This document shows positions 14,582 through 22,431 of a stretch of DNA of 48,000 bases, one piece after another. The stretch lies in the NCBI RefSeq assembly GCF_000220565.1, contig NZ_AFPM01000323.1, forward strand, positions 1 through 48,000, given 5' to 3'. The number at the start of each line of letters is the position of its first letter. Positions within the stretch are counted from its first letter, which is position 1. Position numbers and translations under genes: made by a program. This DNA is from Oceanicola sp. S124. Lineage in GTDB: Bacteria > Pseudomonadota > Alphaproteobacteria > Rhodobacterales > Rhodobacteraceae. Below the pieces are notes generated by a model. The model was not told the DNA's origin. It did no database searches and worked only from the letters and a program-made list of their open reading frames with translations.

Positions 14582-14729
14582 CGGCCTCTGCGCAGGTCTG
14601 CTGGCCCCTGCGAAACGCCATGCGGCCGCGCTTGCCGAGAGCCCGCATGACCCCTCCGTCATTACCGGCGATCAGCTGATCGCCGGTCTGATTGCGGGCT
14701 GTGGCTATGACACCGGGGCCGGTGCATGA
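14496..14729 (+). CDS. Putative outer-membrane spanin lipoprotein (Rz1-like)
   Basis: The product has 77 residues, starting at ATG 14496 with AAAGGA upstream. The signal sequence MRLVMSLSLMLLVSAC ends in a lipobox with lipidated Cys16. It is followed by a Ser/Pro-rich stretch (SSSAPAPVRPS) as in Rz1 proteins. Two further cysteines lie in GDGLCAG and AGCGYD. The start is embedded in the Rz-like gene in the +1 frame. Together the two should fuse inner and outer membranes at the last lysis step. Confidence 0.65.
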   Translation: MRLVMSLSLMLLVSACSSSAPAPVRPSGDGLCAGLLAPAKRHAAALAESPHDPSVITGDQLIAGLIAGCGYDTGAGA

Positions 14730-15079
14730 CGGTGGATCTGGACACGCTGTACCGCGGCCTTGCGATACTCAGCACGCTTGCCTCGCTCGGAGCCGTGATC
14801 TTTGCCTGGTTCGCCGGCCGGCGGAAGGATGTCGATCGCCGGCTTCAGGAGGGCTCGAAACGCATGGATCGCCACGATCTGCGCCTTCAGGCCCTGGAGC
14901 AGGACGTGAAGGCGATGCCCGGCAAGGACGACATGCACCGACTTGAGCTGCATCTCAGCGAGATGGCCGGCGACATGAAGGCCATGTCGTCGACGCTCGT
15001 CGCAATGGCCGAGAGCCAGGCGCGTACCGAACGCATTGTCAGCCGGCACGAGGACCACCTGAGAGGAACCGCCCAGTGA
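14726..15079 (+). CDS. DUF2730 family protein
   Basis: The product has 117 residues. An N-terminal membrane helix at about 12-31 (LAILSTLASLGAVIFAWFAG) is followed by a long coiled coil containing DRHDLRLQALEQDVKAMPGK. This is the DUF2730 pattern of Mu-like phages (Mu gp25 position). It starts with an ATGA overlap after the lipoprotein. The function is unknown, and the neighbours do not settle whether it acts in lysis or head assembly. Confidence 0.75.
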   Translation: MTVDLDTLYRGLAILSTLASLGAVIFAWFAGRRKDVDRRLQEGSKRMDRHDLRLQALEQDVKAMPGKDDMHRLELHLSEMAGDMKAMSSTLVAMAESQARTERIVSRHEDHLRGTAQ

Positions 15080-15375
15080 CCACCTACCTCGCCACCCTCC
15101 GCAAGCATCGCCGTCTGGCCATCCTGCGGCACCTCGAAGCCTGCATGGACTATACCTCCAATGCCTCGATCCTGACCGATGTCCTGGACGGTGTCGGCGT
15201 CACGTCCAGCCGAGACCAGGTCGTGACCGAGCTGGCCTGGCTGCGTGAGAACGGTTTCGTCAGCTTCGATGATGCCGGCGATTTCCTCGTCGTCGAAGCG
15301 ACCGCGCGAGGCGTCGAGATCGCCCGTGGCCGCGCAGTCCATCCCGATATCCAGCGCCCGAGCGCCCGGAGGTAA
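15076..15375 (+). CDS. Mu gp26-like protein (VpaChn25_0724 family)
   Basis: The product has 99 residues and starts at a GTG overlapping the previous stop. The pattern RLAILRHLEACMDYTSNASI, then SRDQVVTELAWLRENGFVSF and ATARGVEIARG, is the winged-helix family usually called VpaChn25_0724 in Mu-like phages. It sits just before the small terminase, as gp26 does in Mu. The molecular role is not established; DNA binding in packaging is plausible. Confidence 0.75.
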   Translation: MTTYLATLRKHRRLAILRHLEACMDYTSNASILTDVLDGVGVTSSRDQVVTELAWLRENGFVSFDDAGDFLVVEATARGVEIARGRAVHPDIQRPSARR

Positions 15376-15377
15376 CC

Positions 15378-15947
15378 ATGCCACCTCCTCGCAAAGTTGA
15401 TCTTCTGCCGGCCGAGTTGAAGGCCTGGCTTCAGGAGGAGCTGCGGTCTCGCGGCTTCGGCGACTATGTCGCGCTGACCGATGCACTGAACGAACGCCTG
15501 GAGGCTGAGGGCCAGGAGCTTCGCATTGGCAAGAGTGCCGTGCATGCCTTCGGCCAGGAGTACGAACACTTCGTGAAGGCGCAAGAGCAGGCCAGCTCCT
15601 GGGCCGCGGGCTGGATGAATGACAACGGGCTGGAAGAGGAGGCCAAGCGTCACAACGTACTCTTCCAGATGGTCACCACGCTCGCCTTCAAAGTCATGCA
15701 GGCGCAGATGGTCAAGGAGGGCGACGAGATCGATCCGCGCGAGCTGCACTTCCTGGGCAAGATGCTGAAGGATGTCATGAGCTCGTCCGGCATCCGCCAG
15801 AAGCTGATGGAGGAAGAGCGGACCCGCGTGGAACGTCAGGCCAGGGAACAGGCCGCGGCTACGGTCGAGAAACACGCTCGAAGCGCAGGTATGACAGCGG
15901 CGACGGCCGAGGCGATCAAGGCGGAGATTCTTGGGGTTTCGGCATGA
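15378..15947 (+). CDS. Small terminase subunit-like protein (DUF3486, Mu gp27)
   Basis: The product has 189 residues and fits DUF3486. The N-terminus KVDLLPAELKAWLQEELRSR, then GFGDYVALTDALNERL, forms a HTH. LRIGKSAVHAFGQEYEHF continues it, and the C-terminus is a charged helix. In Mu, gp27 is the likely small terminase that recognises DNA for headful packaging. It overlaps the large subunit gene by four bases. Confidence 0.8.
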   Translation: MPPPRKVDLLPAELKAWLQEELRSRGFGDYVALTDALNERLEAEGQELRIGKSAVHAFGQEYEHFVKAQEQASSWAAGWMNDNGLEEEAKRHNVLFQMVTTLAFKVMQAQMVKEGDEIDPRELHFLGKMLKDVMSSSGIRQKLMEEERTRVERQAREQAAATVEKHARSAGMTAATAEAIKAEILGVSA

Positions 15948-17626
15948 CCGCGCCGATCACCCGCGATGAGTGGGAACGCCAGCGGCGTGAGGCGACGGAA
16001 GCCCTGCCGGATGTCATCGAACAGGTCGGTCTGCCGAAGGTGCTGCTGCCCTACCAGGCACGCGCCGTCTCGCTGCTCGACAGCGTCTCGACCCATGTTC
16101 TCTTCATCGAGAAGAGCCGTCGCATCGGCCTAACCTGGGGCCTGGCGGCCTATGCGGTGCTGCGGGCCGGGCGCGAGAAGGCGGCTGGCGGAATGGACGT
16201 GATGTACATCTCCTACAGCCAGGAGATGACCCGCGAGTTCATCGACGCATGTGCCATGTGGGCACGCGCCTTCTCGACGGCAGCGCAGGCGCAAGAGGAG
16301 TTCCTCTTCCCCGACAGTGACAAGGACGGCGATCGGTCGATCAAGGCCTTCCGCATCGCCTTTGCCTCCGGCTTCGAGATCATCGCCCTCAGCTCGGCGC
16401 CGCGCGGTCTGCGCGGGAAGCAGGGTGTCGTGATCATCGACGAAGCCGCCTTCGTCGACAGCCTGGCGGAGCTCCTGAAGGCTGCCCTGGCGTTTCTGAT
16501 GTGGGGCGGTCAGGTCGTGGTCTGCTCGACCCACGACGGCACCGAGAACGTCTTCAACCAGCAGATCCAGGACATTCTGGCCGAGCGCGTGCCCTACAAG
16601 CACATGCGGATCGACTTCGACGAAGCGCTGCGAGACGGCCTATATCAGCGGATCTGTCTGGTCGGCAGCAAGGACTGGACGCCAGAGGGCGAAGCCACCT
16701 GGCGGCAGGACATCATCGACTTCTACGGTGACGGCGCCGACGAGGAACTCTTCTGCATCCCGTCCATGGGCTCTGGCGCCTGGCTTTCGGCTCCCCTGGT
16801 CGAAGCGCGGATGACGGAAACCGATCTGGAGGTCCTGCGCCTCGAACTGCCGGGCAACTACCTGCAGCTCGCCGAGCTCGACCGCCTCGCCCTCTTCAGC
16901 CCGTTCATGGAGAAGCTGGAACGCACCCTGGAGGCGATCGACCTCGATCCCCTCTTTGCCTTCGGCTTCGACTTCGCGCGGGTCTCCGACCTTTCTGTCG
17001 CGTCGCTGCTGGCCATTGAACAGCGCCTGAAGCGGCGCGAGACCCTGTCGGTCGAAATGCGCAACGTGCCGGGCGACGAGCAGAAGACCGTCGTGCGCAC
17101 GATCCTGCGCCACGTCCGGCCGCGCCTGGTTGGCGCTGCCTTCGACGCAACGGGCATGGGCTGGACGGTTGCAGAGGACATGGGCCGCGAATTCGGGCTC
17201 CGGGAGAACGAGGAGGACGGCGGCCTGGTCTGGGCGATCAAGTTCAGCGAGGACTGGTACCGCCTGCACATGCCGCCGCTGAAGGCCGCCTTCGAGGATG
17301 ACCAGATCGCCCTTGCGCCGGATGCGGAACACCTCTCTGACCTGCGCGTGATCAAGCTGGTTCGTGGAACGCCCCGCGTGCCGGCGACCCGCGAAGGCGA
17401 GAAAGGCAAGAAGCGACACGGCGACTACGCGATCGCCCTGGCTCTGGCGCATTTCGCGAGCCGGATGCGGTGGGTCGAGTACGGCTATCGCGGCGCCGGC
17501 GGCAGCCATGCAGGCCAGCGATCGGAACGCAGCTTTGCGGAAACGGCCGATGAAGCCGATCAGCACGATGGTCAGCGCGCCTGGTGGTCTGGCCCGCTTG
17601 GTGCCACCATGAAAGGAATGGTCTGA
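15944..17626 (+). CDS. Terminase large subunit (Mu gp28-like)
   Basis: The 560-residue packaging motor has an ATPase half and a nuclease half. The Walker-A-like motif is EKSRRIGLTWG at 56-66, which lacks the usual GKT as in other Mu terminases. Walker B is VVIIDEAAF at 162-170, and a coupling motif is CSTHDGTEN at 194-202. The nuclease half has aspartates at 343 (FGFDFAR), 401 (AAFDATG) and 494 (HGDYAIA). These suit the RNase-H-like metal triad. It cuts and pumps DNA into the prohead. The start is an ATGA overlap. Confidence 0.92.
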   Translation: MTAPITRDEWERQRREATEALPDVIEQVGLPKVLLPYQARAVSLLDSVSTHVLFIEKSRRIGLTWGLAAYAVLRAGREKAAGGMDVMYISYSQEMTREFIDACAMWARAFSTAAQAQEEFLFPDSDKDGDRSIKAFRIAFASGFEIIALSSAPRGLRGKQGVVIIDEAAFVDSLAELLKAALAFLMWGGQVVVCSTHDGTENVFNQQIQDILAERVPYKHMRIDFDEALRDGLYQRICLVGSKDWTPEGEATWRQDIIDFYGDGADEELFCIPSMGSGAWLSAPLVEARMTETDLEVLRLELPGNYLQLAELDRLALFSPFMEKLERTLEAIDLDPLFAFGFDFARVSDLSVASLLAIEQRLKRRETLSVEMRNVPGDEQKTVVRTILRHVRPRLVGAAFDATGMGWTVAEDMGREFGLRENEEDGGLVWAIKFSEDWYRLHMPPLKAAFEDDQIALAPDAEHLSDLRVIKLVRGTPRVPATREGEKGKKRHGDYAIALALAHFASRMRWVEYGYRGAGGSHAGQRSERSFAETADEADQHDGQRAWWSGPLGATMKGMV

Positions 17627-19263
17627 TGGAACAGCAATCCCGCGTGCTTGATCGGTGGGGGCGCCCTGTGCGGCGACAACAGCTGACGGAAGAGGTCGCG
17701 GCGCCGTCACTTGGCGGTGTCCGCTCGCCGATCACCGGATACCCGGCCGACGGGCTGAACCCGCTTCGCCTCGCGGCCATCCTGCGCGAAGCTGACCAGG
17801 GCGATCCCGTGCGCTACCTGGAACTCGCGGAAACGATCGAAGAGCGCGACCCTCACTATCTCGGGGTCTTGGGAACCCGGCGCCGGTCGGTGAGCCAGAT
17901 CGACATCACTGTCGAAGCGGCGAGCGACGATCCGCGCGACCAGGACATCGCCCAGATGATCCGGGACTGGCTGAAGCGCGACGAGCTGACCGAAGAGGTC
18001 TTCGACATCCTGGACACGATCGGAAAGGGCTACTCCTTCACCGAAATCATCTGGGAAACCTCCGAAGGGCAATGGCGTCCGGCACGGCTGGAATGGCGGG
18101 ATCCTCGCTGGTTCCGGTTTGCCCGCCACGACCTGGCAACGCCGCTGATGCTCGATGATCACGGGCAAGAGGTTGCGTTGCCGGCCTTCAAGTTCATCTT
18201 CGCGCAGATCAAGGCGAAGAGCGGCCTGTCGCTGCGTTCCGGTCTTGCCAGGGTCGCGACCTGGGGCTGGATGTTCAAGGCTTACACCCAGCGGGACTGG
18301 GCGATCTTCACCCAGACCTACGGCCAGCCACTGCGGATCGGCAAGTACGGCGCCGGCGCGTCGGATCGCGACAAGGAGACGATCTTCCGGGCCGTTGCCA
18401 ATATCGCGGGTGATTGCGCGGCGATCATTCCCGACAGCATGTCGATCGACTTCATCGAGGCCAAGTCGCTCGGCTCTTCGACTGAGCATTACGAGAAGCG
18501 CGCCGACTGGCTCGATAAGCAGATCTCCAAGGCCGTCCTCGGCCAGACTGCGACCACGGATGCCGTGACCGGCGGTCTCGGCTCCGGCAAGGAACACCGG
18601 GAGGTCCAGGAAGATATCGAGCGGGCCGATGCGCGGGCGCTGGCGGCGATCCTCAACCGCGACCTGATCCGTCCCTGGGTCGATCTCGAATACGGCCCCC
18701 AGTCGGCCTATCCGCGCCTTGTGATTGCGCGGGCAGAACAGGAAGATTTGGCCGCATTCTCGACTGCGCTCGCCCCGCTGGTGCAGGTCGGGCTGAAGGT
18801 CCGGCAGGCGGAGGTGCGCAGCAAGTTCGGCCTTTCCGATCCCGAGGCAGGAGACGACATTCTGGCGCCCACGGCGTCGTCAGCGCCGCAGGCCGACCCG
18901 CTCACGGACGAGGATGCATCAGGGAGCGCCGTTAAATACCCATTAAAGGGCCTTCCCGCTTCGGAACGGGGAACGGCCACCCTACAGGCCGAACCGCGCT
19001 CAGCGGCGCTCTCTGGAAGTCCCAATCCCGTAGACCCGATGACCGACCGACTCGCTCGCGAAGCTGGGGATGGCATGGAAGCCATGCTGGCGCAGATCGA
19101 AGCCATGCTGCAGGCCGCAAATTCGCTCCCGGAGTTCCAGGCGATGTTGCAGGCCGGGTTCCCCGAGTTGGATGAAAGCGCCCTGGCCCAGGTGATGGCC
19201 AAGGCGCTTGCCGCTGCCCATGGCGCCGGCCGGGCAGCTGTCGAGGAGGAAAGCATTGGCTGA
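17626..19263 (+). CDS. Portal protein (DUF935, Mu gp29-like)
   Basis: The 545-residue product fits DUF935: PLRLAAILREADQGDPVRYL, RDPHYLGVLGTRRRSV, GKGYSFTEIIWE, RDWAIFTQTYGQPLRIGKYG and KAVLGQTATTD. It forms the dodecameric portal at the head vertex. Residues about 430-475 hold a variable linker (SGSAVKYPLKGLPASERGTA) that looks less conserved than the rest. The start at 17626 follows AAAGGA and overlaps the terminase stop by one base. The end overlaps the next gene. Confidence 0.9.
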   Translation: MEQQSRVLDRWGRPVRRQQLTEEVAAPSLGGVRSPITGYPADGLNPLRLAAILREADQGDPVRYLELAETIEERDPHYLGVLGTRRRSVSQIDITVEAASDDPRDQDIAQMIRDWLKRDELTEEVFDILDTIGKGYSFTEIIWETSEGQWRPARLEWRDPRWFRFARHDLATPLMLDDHGQEVALPAFKFIFAQIKAKSGLSLRSGLARVATWGWMFKAYTQRDWAIFTQTYGQPLRIGKYGAGASDRDKETIFRAVANIAGDCAAIIPDSMSIDFIEAKSLGSSTEHYEKRADWLDKQISKAVLGQTATTDAVTGGLGSGKEHREVQEDIERADARALAAILNRDLIRPWVDLEYGPQSAYPRLVIARAEQEDLAAFSTALAPLVQVGLKVRQAEVRSKFGLSDPEAGDDILAPTASSAPQADPLTDEDASGSAVKYPLKGLPASERGTATLQAEPRSAALSGSPNPVDPMTDRLAREAGDGMEAMLAQIEAMLQAANSLPEFQAMLQAGFPELDESALAQVMAKALAAAHGAGRAAVEEESIG

Positions 19264-20656
19264 CCCTCTTGGCGCTTCCTTCCGAAAACCGTTCGACGAA
19301 CAGGTCGCGGCCTACAAGCTGCGCATGGGCAACCTCGTCCCGACCGCGTCTTGGGATGATGTCTGGCAGGATGCGCACAACACCTCGTTCATGGTGGCTG
19401 GCGCCATGAAGGCTGACCTGCTGGATGACCTCTCCAAAGCGGTCGAGAAGGCTGTTGCCCAGGGCACCACGCTGGAGGAGTTCCGACAGGACTTTCGGTC
19501 GATCGTCGAGACGCACGGCTGGCATGGCTGGACTGGTGAGGGCACTGCCAAAGGCGAGGCCTGGCGAACGCGCGTCATCTACCAGACCAACCTGCGCACC
19601 AGCTACATGGCCGGCCGGCATGCGCAGCTCGTCGAGGGAGGTTATGCCTTCTGGGTCTATCGGCATGGCGGGTCGATGGAGCCTCGCCCTCAGCACCTGG
19701 CATGGGATGGGCTCGTCCTGGCGCCGGATCATGAATTCTGGCTCACCCACTATCCCCCGAACGGTTGGGGCTGCAGCTGCCGTGTCTTCGGTGCGCGGTC
19801 GGAACAGGGAGCGCGGCGAGTTGGGGGCAAGCCGGGCAAACAGTTGCCGGATGGATGGCAGGCACGGGATCCCAGAACGGGCGCCCCAAGCGGCATCGAC
19901 AAGGGCTGGGGCTACGCGCCGGGACGAACAGTCGCGGCCAGAATCACCGATGTCGCAAAGGCAAAGGCGGATCTTCTTCCGCAGCCGCTTCAGGCCCATG
20001 CGCGCCAGTTCGCGGATGACCAGGGCCGATCTGGAGATGCCATGGCCGAGATCCTGAACCGGATCATGGCACATCTGGACGGGGCTTTCGGCACCGAGAT
20101 CCTTACCACTGCGAAGGCCTGGCAAGCACCGAGCTTGAGCGAGGCACAGAAGAGCGTCGTCGCCTCCTACAAGCGGAGTGGTGAGTTTCGCGAGCAGCTT
20201 GACGACTACCTCCGCCAGCGCACCGCCGGCGCGGAAGCCTTGGACAGCGAGCTGGACACGGTTGCCAGGACGCTGGACCAGGCCTTGTCCCGACTGCCCA
20301 GGTACAAGGGGACCGCCTATCGCGATCTCAACCTGGTCGAGCTCGGGCATCAGATCGACCTCCGGCAACTGGCTGCCGGCGACATCCTGAACCTGAGTGG
20401 ATACCTCAGCGCTGAATTGCAGCGACACCGCGTTCCCTTGGGACCGGTGCGCCTGATCATCGAAGGCCTCAGCGGGCGGCGTGTCTCCGGGCCGGGCGAA
20501 GGGGCATGGATCATGCTGCGCCGGGGTTTGCGATATGAGGTCCTGGAAAGCCGTCTTGTCCGCGAAGCCGAGGGCGACCTTCTGCTGCTTCGTGTGCGAG
20601 AACTGGCGCCCAGCGGGCCGCATCCTGACATGAGAGGCGCGCTCGATGCTTTCTGA
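19256..20656 (+). CDS. MuF-like minor head protein with C-terminal ADP-ribosyltransferase-like domain
   Basis: The product has 466 residues. TTG 19256 is chosen because AGGAGG lies six bases upstream, while the in-frame ATG 19208 has no ribosome site and would lie 56 bp inside the portal gene. Residues about 40-190 are the phage Mu F-like (gp30) head morphogenesis domain, with TRVIYQTNLRTSYMAGRHAQ, MEPRPQHLAWDG and the Cys pair in YPPNGWGCSCRVFG. Residues about 330-450 look like an R-S-E class ADP-ribosyltransferase: Arg356 in KGTAYRDLNL, serines in LSGYLSAEL (380-388), and Glu415 in GPGEGAW. The position of the usual second Glu of the ExE motif is Ala417, so activity is doubtful. This is a MuF-toxin type fusion; the domain call is by motif only. 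Confidence 0.72.
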   Translation: MADPLGASFRKPFDEQVAAYKLRMGNLVPTASWDDVWQDAHNTSFMVAGAMKADLLDDLSKAVEKAVAQGTTLEEFRQDFRSIVETHGWHGWTGEGTAKGEAWRTRVIYQTNLRTSYMAGRHAQLVEGGYAFWVYRHGGSMEPRPQHLAWDGLVLAPDHEFWLTHYPPNGWGCSCRVFGARSEQGARRVGGKPGKQLPDGWQARDPRTGAPSGIDKGWGYAPGRTVAARITDVAKAKADLLPQPLQAHARQFADDQGRSGDAMAEILNRIMAHLDGAFGTEILTTAKAWQAPSLSEAQKSVVASYKRSGEFREQLDDYLRQRTAGAEALDSELDTVARTLDQALSRLPRYKGTAYRDLNLVELGHQIDLRQLAAGDILNLSGYLSAELQRHRVPLGPVRLIIEGLSGRRVSGPGEGAWIMLRRGLRYEVLESRLVREAEGDLLLLRVRELAPSGPHPDMRGALDAF

Positions 20657-20732
20657 TCGCTCTTCACTGCAGCGCCATGACGGCCGTCGCCTCGACGCTG
20701 GCCCCCGCCGCCAGAGCTCGATCTGCCCATGA
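20646..20732 (+). CDS. 28-codon mini-cistron linking the MuF-like and gpG-like genes
   Basis: ATG 20646 opens a 28-codon frame overlapping the end of the MuF-like gene; its TGA (20730-20732) overlaps the gpG-like ATG in the ATGA manner. GAGAGG lies ten bases upstream. It fills the only gap in this coupled chain, and the gpG-like gene has no ribosome site of its own. The peptide has no recognisable features, so a role as a translational relay is more likely than a functional product. Confidence 0.3.
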   Translation: MLSDRSSLQRHDGRRLDAGPRRQSSICP

Positions 20733-21244
20733 TCCAGGTTGAACTCCAGGATGCCGAAGTTCGAGCTCTCCTGGATGGGCTCGCGGCCGCCTTGACCGAC
20801 ATGTCCCTGGTCATGGGAGAGATCGGTGAGGCATGGCTCGCATCGACGCAGGATCGCGTGCAAGCCGGGCTGCAGCCGGACGGGACGCCGTTTGCTCCGC
20901 GCTCGCAAACGACGATCGACCGCTACGCCAAAACAGAACAGTCCTACGGCAACCCGCTGAACACCAGCGGTGTGATGCGAAGCCAGATCCATACCTCGCA
21001 CGGCGCCGACTATGTCGAGATCGCCTCGAATGCGATCCAGGCCGCAGTCATGCAGTTCGGTGCCGAGGCCGGTGCCTTCGGTGCCAGGATGGGCAAGAAC
21101 ACCAAGGGCCGAAGCTATTTCTTCTCGATCCCCTGGGGCGACATCCCGGCCCGGCCCTTCCTGGGCATCTCGGATGATGACCGCGAGATGATCTCAGAAA
21201 CCGTCGAAGAATGGCTCAGGCGGGTCGCAGACAAGGGCCAGTAA
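20729..21244 (+). CDS. Phage virion morphogenesis protein (gpG, Mu gp31-like)
   Basis: The 171-residue product fits the virion morphogenesis (gpG) family: GEIGEAWLASTQDRVQAGLQ, PDGTPFAPRSQTTIDRY, LNTSGVMRSQIHTSHG, VMQFGAEAG and PWGDIPARPFLGIS. In Mu gpG is a head/tail completion factor. The start ATG 20729 has no ribosome site, suggesting coupling to upstream translation. Confidence 0.85.
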   Translation: MIQVELQDAEVRALLDGLAAALTDMSLVMGEIGEAWLASTQDRVQAGLQPDGTPFAPRSQTTIDRYAKTEQSYGNPLNTSGVMRSQIHTSHGADYVEIASNAIQAAVMQFGAEAGAFGARMGKNTKGRSYFFSIPWGDIPARPFLGISDDDREMISETVEEWLRRVADKGQ

Positions 21245-21387
21245 CGGCCCCTTTAACACGGGGTCTCGATGATGCTGGAACGCTCGCCCGGATTGCTCTA
21301 CTCATGAGGGCATAGCCAACATGATCCTGTCGCACCCGCAATCCCTTGCGGGTGTTTTCGTATCTGGCGCATCGCGATGATGCTGGC
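21245..21387. other. G-I intergenic region near the prophage centre
   Basis: These 143 non-coding bases separate the gpG-like and protease genes. They contain a terminator (21333-21358) and two exact copies of CGATGATGCTGG (21267-21278 and 21375-21386) on either side of it. In Mu the same gene junction carries the strong gyrase site that organises the prophage for transposition. The position fits here, but the site cannot be recognised from sequence alone. Confidence 0.4.
21333..21358 (+). terminator. Rho-independent terminator after the gpG-like gene
   Basis: CACCCGCAA (21333-21341) pairs perfectly with TTGCGGGTG (21346-21354) around TCCC, followed by TTTT. The arms are almost the same as in the terminator after the early operon. 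Confidence 0.8.
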
Positions 21388-22431
21388 ATGGAAAACGCCA
21401 CCGCCACCCTTGCCGCCATCGAACTGCCGCGTCCTGCCGAAGGGGCGACGGTTCCGGAGTGGATCCAGCTCCTCCCGAAGGGGGAGGTGCAGGCTCGTGA
21501 CGGTCGCGGCCCCTGGCACTACCAGGACGCCAAGGCGGTGATCGAGACCAGCTTCTCGACCCGCCGCAAGATCCACATCGACGAAAACCACTCGACGGAC
21601 ACTGCCGCGAAGCTTGGCATGTCCGCCCCGGCGCGCGGCTTCATCACCGAGATGGAGGAGCGCGACGATGGGATCTGGGGGCGTGTCGACTGGACGGAGA
21701 GTGGCAAGACGCTCCTGGCAGATCGCGCTTACTGGGGCATCTCCCCCGTCCTCTCCTACGACAAGAAGACCGGCAAGGTGTCCGCGATCGCGCGTGCCGC
21801 CCTGACCAATGACCCCGCCCTGCGCGAGCTTCTCGCGCTCAACAGCACGGAGACCAACCACATGTTCGCAGCGAAGGTCGCGAAACTGCTCGGCCTCTCG
21901 GAAGACGCTTCCGAGGACGAGATCATGAAAGCCCTCGGCGCCCGCCTGGAGAAAGTCGGTGAAGGCGAAGAGATGCTGTCCAGCATCGGCACGGCCATGG
22001 GCCTCAGCGGCGAGCTGACCGTCGCCACGCTGGTCGCGACGGCCAAGGGGCTGAAGTCGGCCGGCGGCGAACAGACCGAAGCGCTGGCAACGCTGCAGGC
22101 CGAGGTGAAGGCCCTGCGCGAAGGCAACGCCCGCAAGGCGGCCGAGGATTTCGTTGACGGGGCAATCCGTGACCTGCGTGCCGGCGTCAAGGCCAGCCGC
22201 GAGGACTACGTGACCCTGCATATGGAAAGCCCCGATCGCTGCCAGAAGCTGATCAACGGCCTTCCGAAACTCGACCGCAGCACCACCACCGTGACGCCGC
22301 CCGTGCCCCGCGCCGATGGTGAGGTCGCGCTGAGCAACGACCAGGCCGCCGCCGCGCGCCTGATCGGCGTCGATCCCAAGCTCTACGCTGAAACCCTGAA
22401 GGCCGAAGCGGCCGCCAAGGAGACCGTCTGA
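21388..22431 (+). CDS. Prohead protease with scaffold part (Mu gpI/Z-like)
   Basis: The product has 347 residues. The first about 155 match the Mu gpI protease: PEWIQLLPKGEVQARDGRGP, KIHIDENHSTDT (conserved His), PARGFITEMEERDDGIWGRV, YWGISPVL, and a serine-type core. Residues 159-347 are charged, Ala/Glu-rich and helical, like a scaffold. An internal in-frame ATG at 21862 with GGAGA eight bases upstream could give a separate 189-residue scaffold, as Z is made from I in Mu. The ATG 21388 ribosome site is weak. Confidence 0.85.
   Translation: MENATATLAAIELPRPAEGATVPEWIQLLPKGEVQARDGRGPWHYQDAKAVIETSFSTRRKIHIDENHSTDTAAKLGMSAPARGFITEMEERDDGIWGRVDWTESGKTLLADRAYWGISPVLSYDKKTGKVSAIARAALTNDPALRELLALNSTETNHMFAAKVAKLLGLSEDASEDEIMKALGARLEKVGEGEEMLSSIGTAMGLSGELTVATLVATAKGLKSAGGEQTEALATLQAEVKALREGNARKAAEDFVDGAIRDLRAGVKASREDYVTLHMESPDRCQKLINGLPKLDRSTTTVTPPVPRADGEVALSNDQAAAARLIGVDPKLYAETLKAEAAAKETV

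Noticed and set aside
18932-21001. Long minus-strand open frame (689 codons)
   Set aside because: It lies opposite the portal, MuF-like and gpG-like genes, which show clear family motifs and coupled starts. GC-rich DNA commonly gives such antisense frames.
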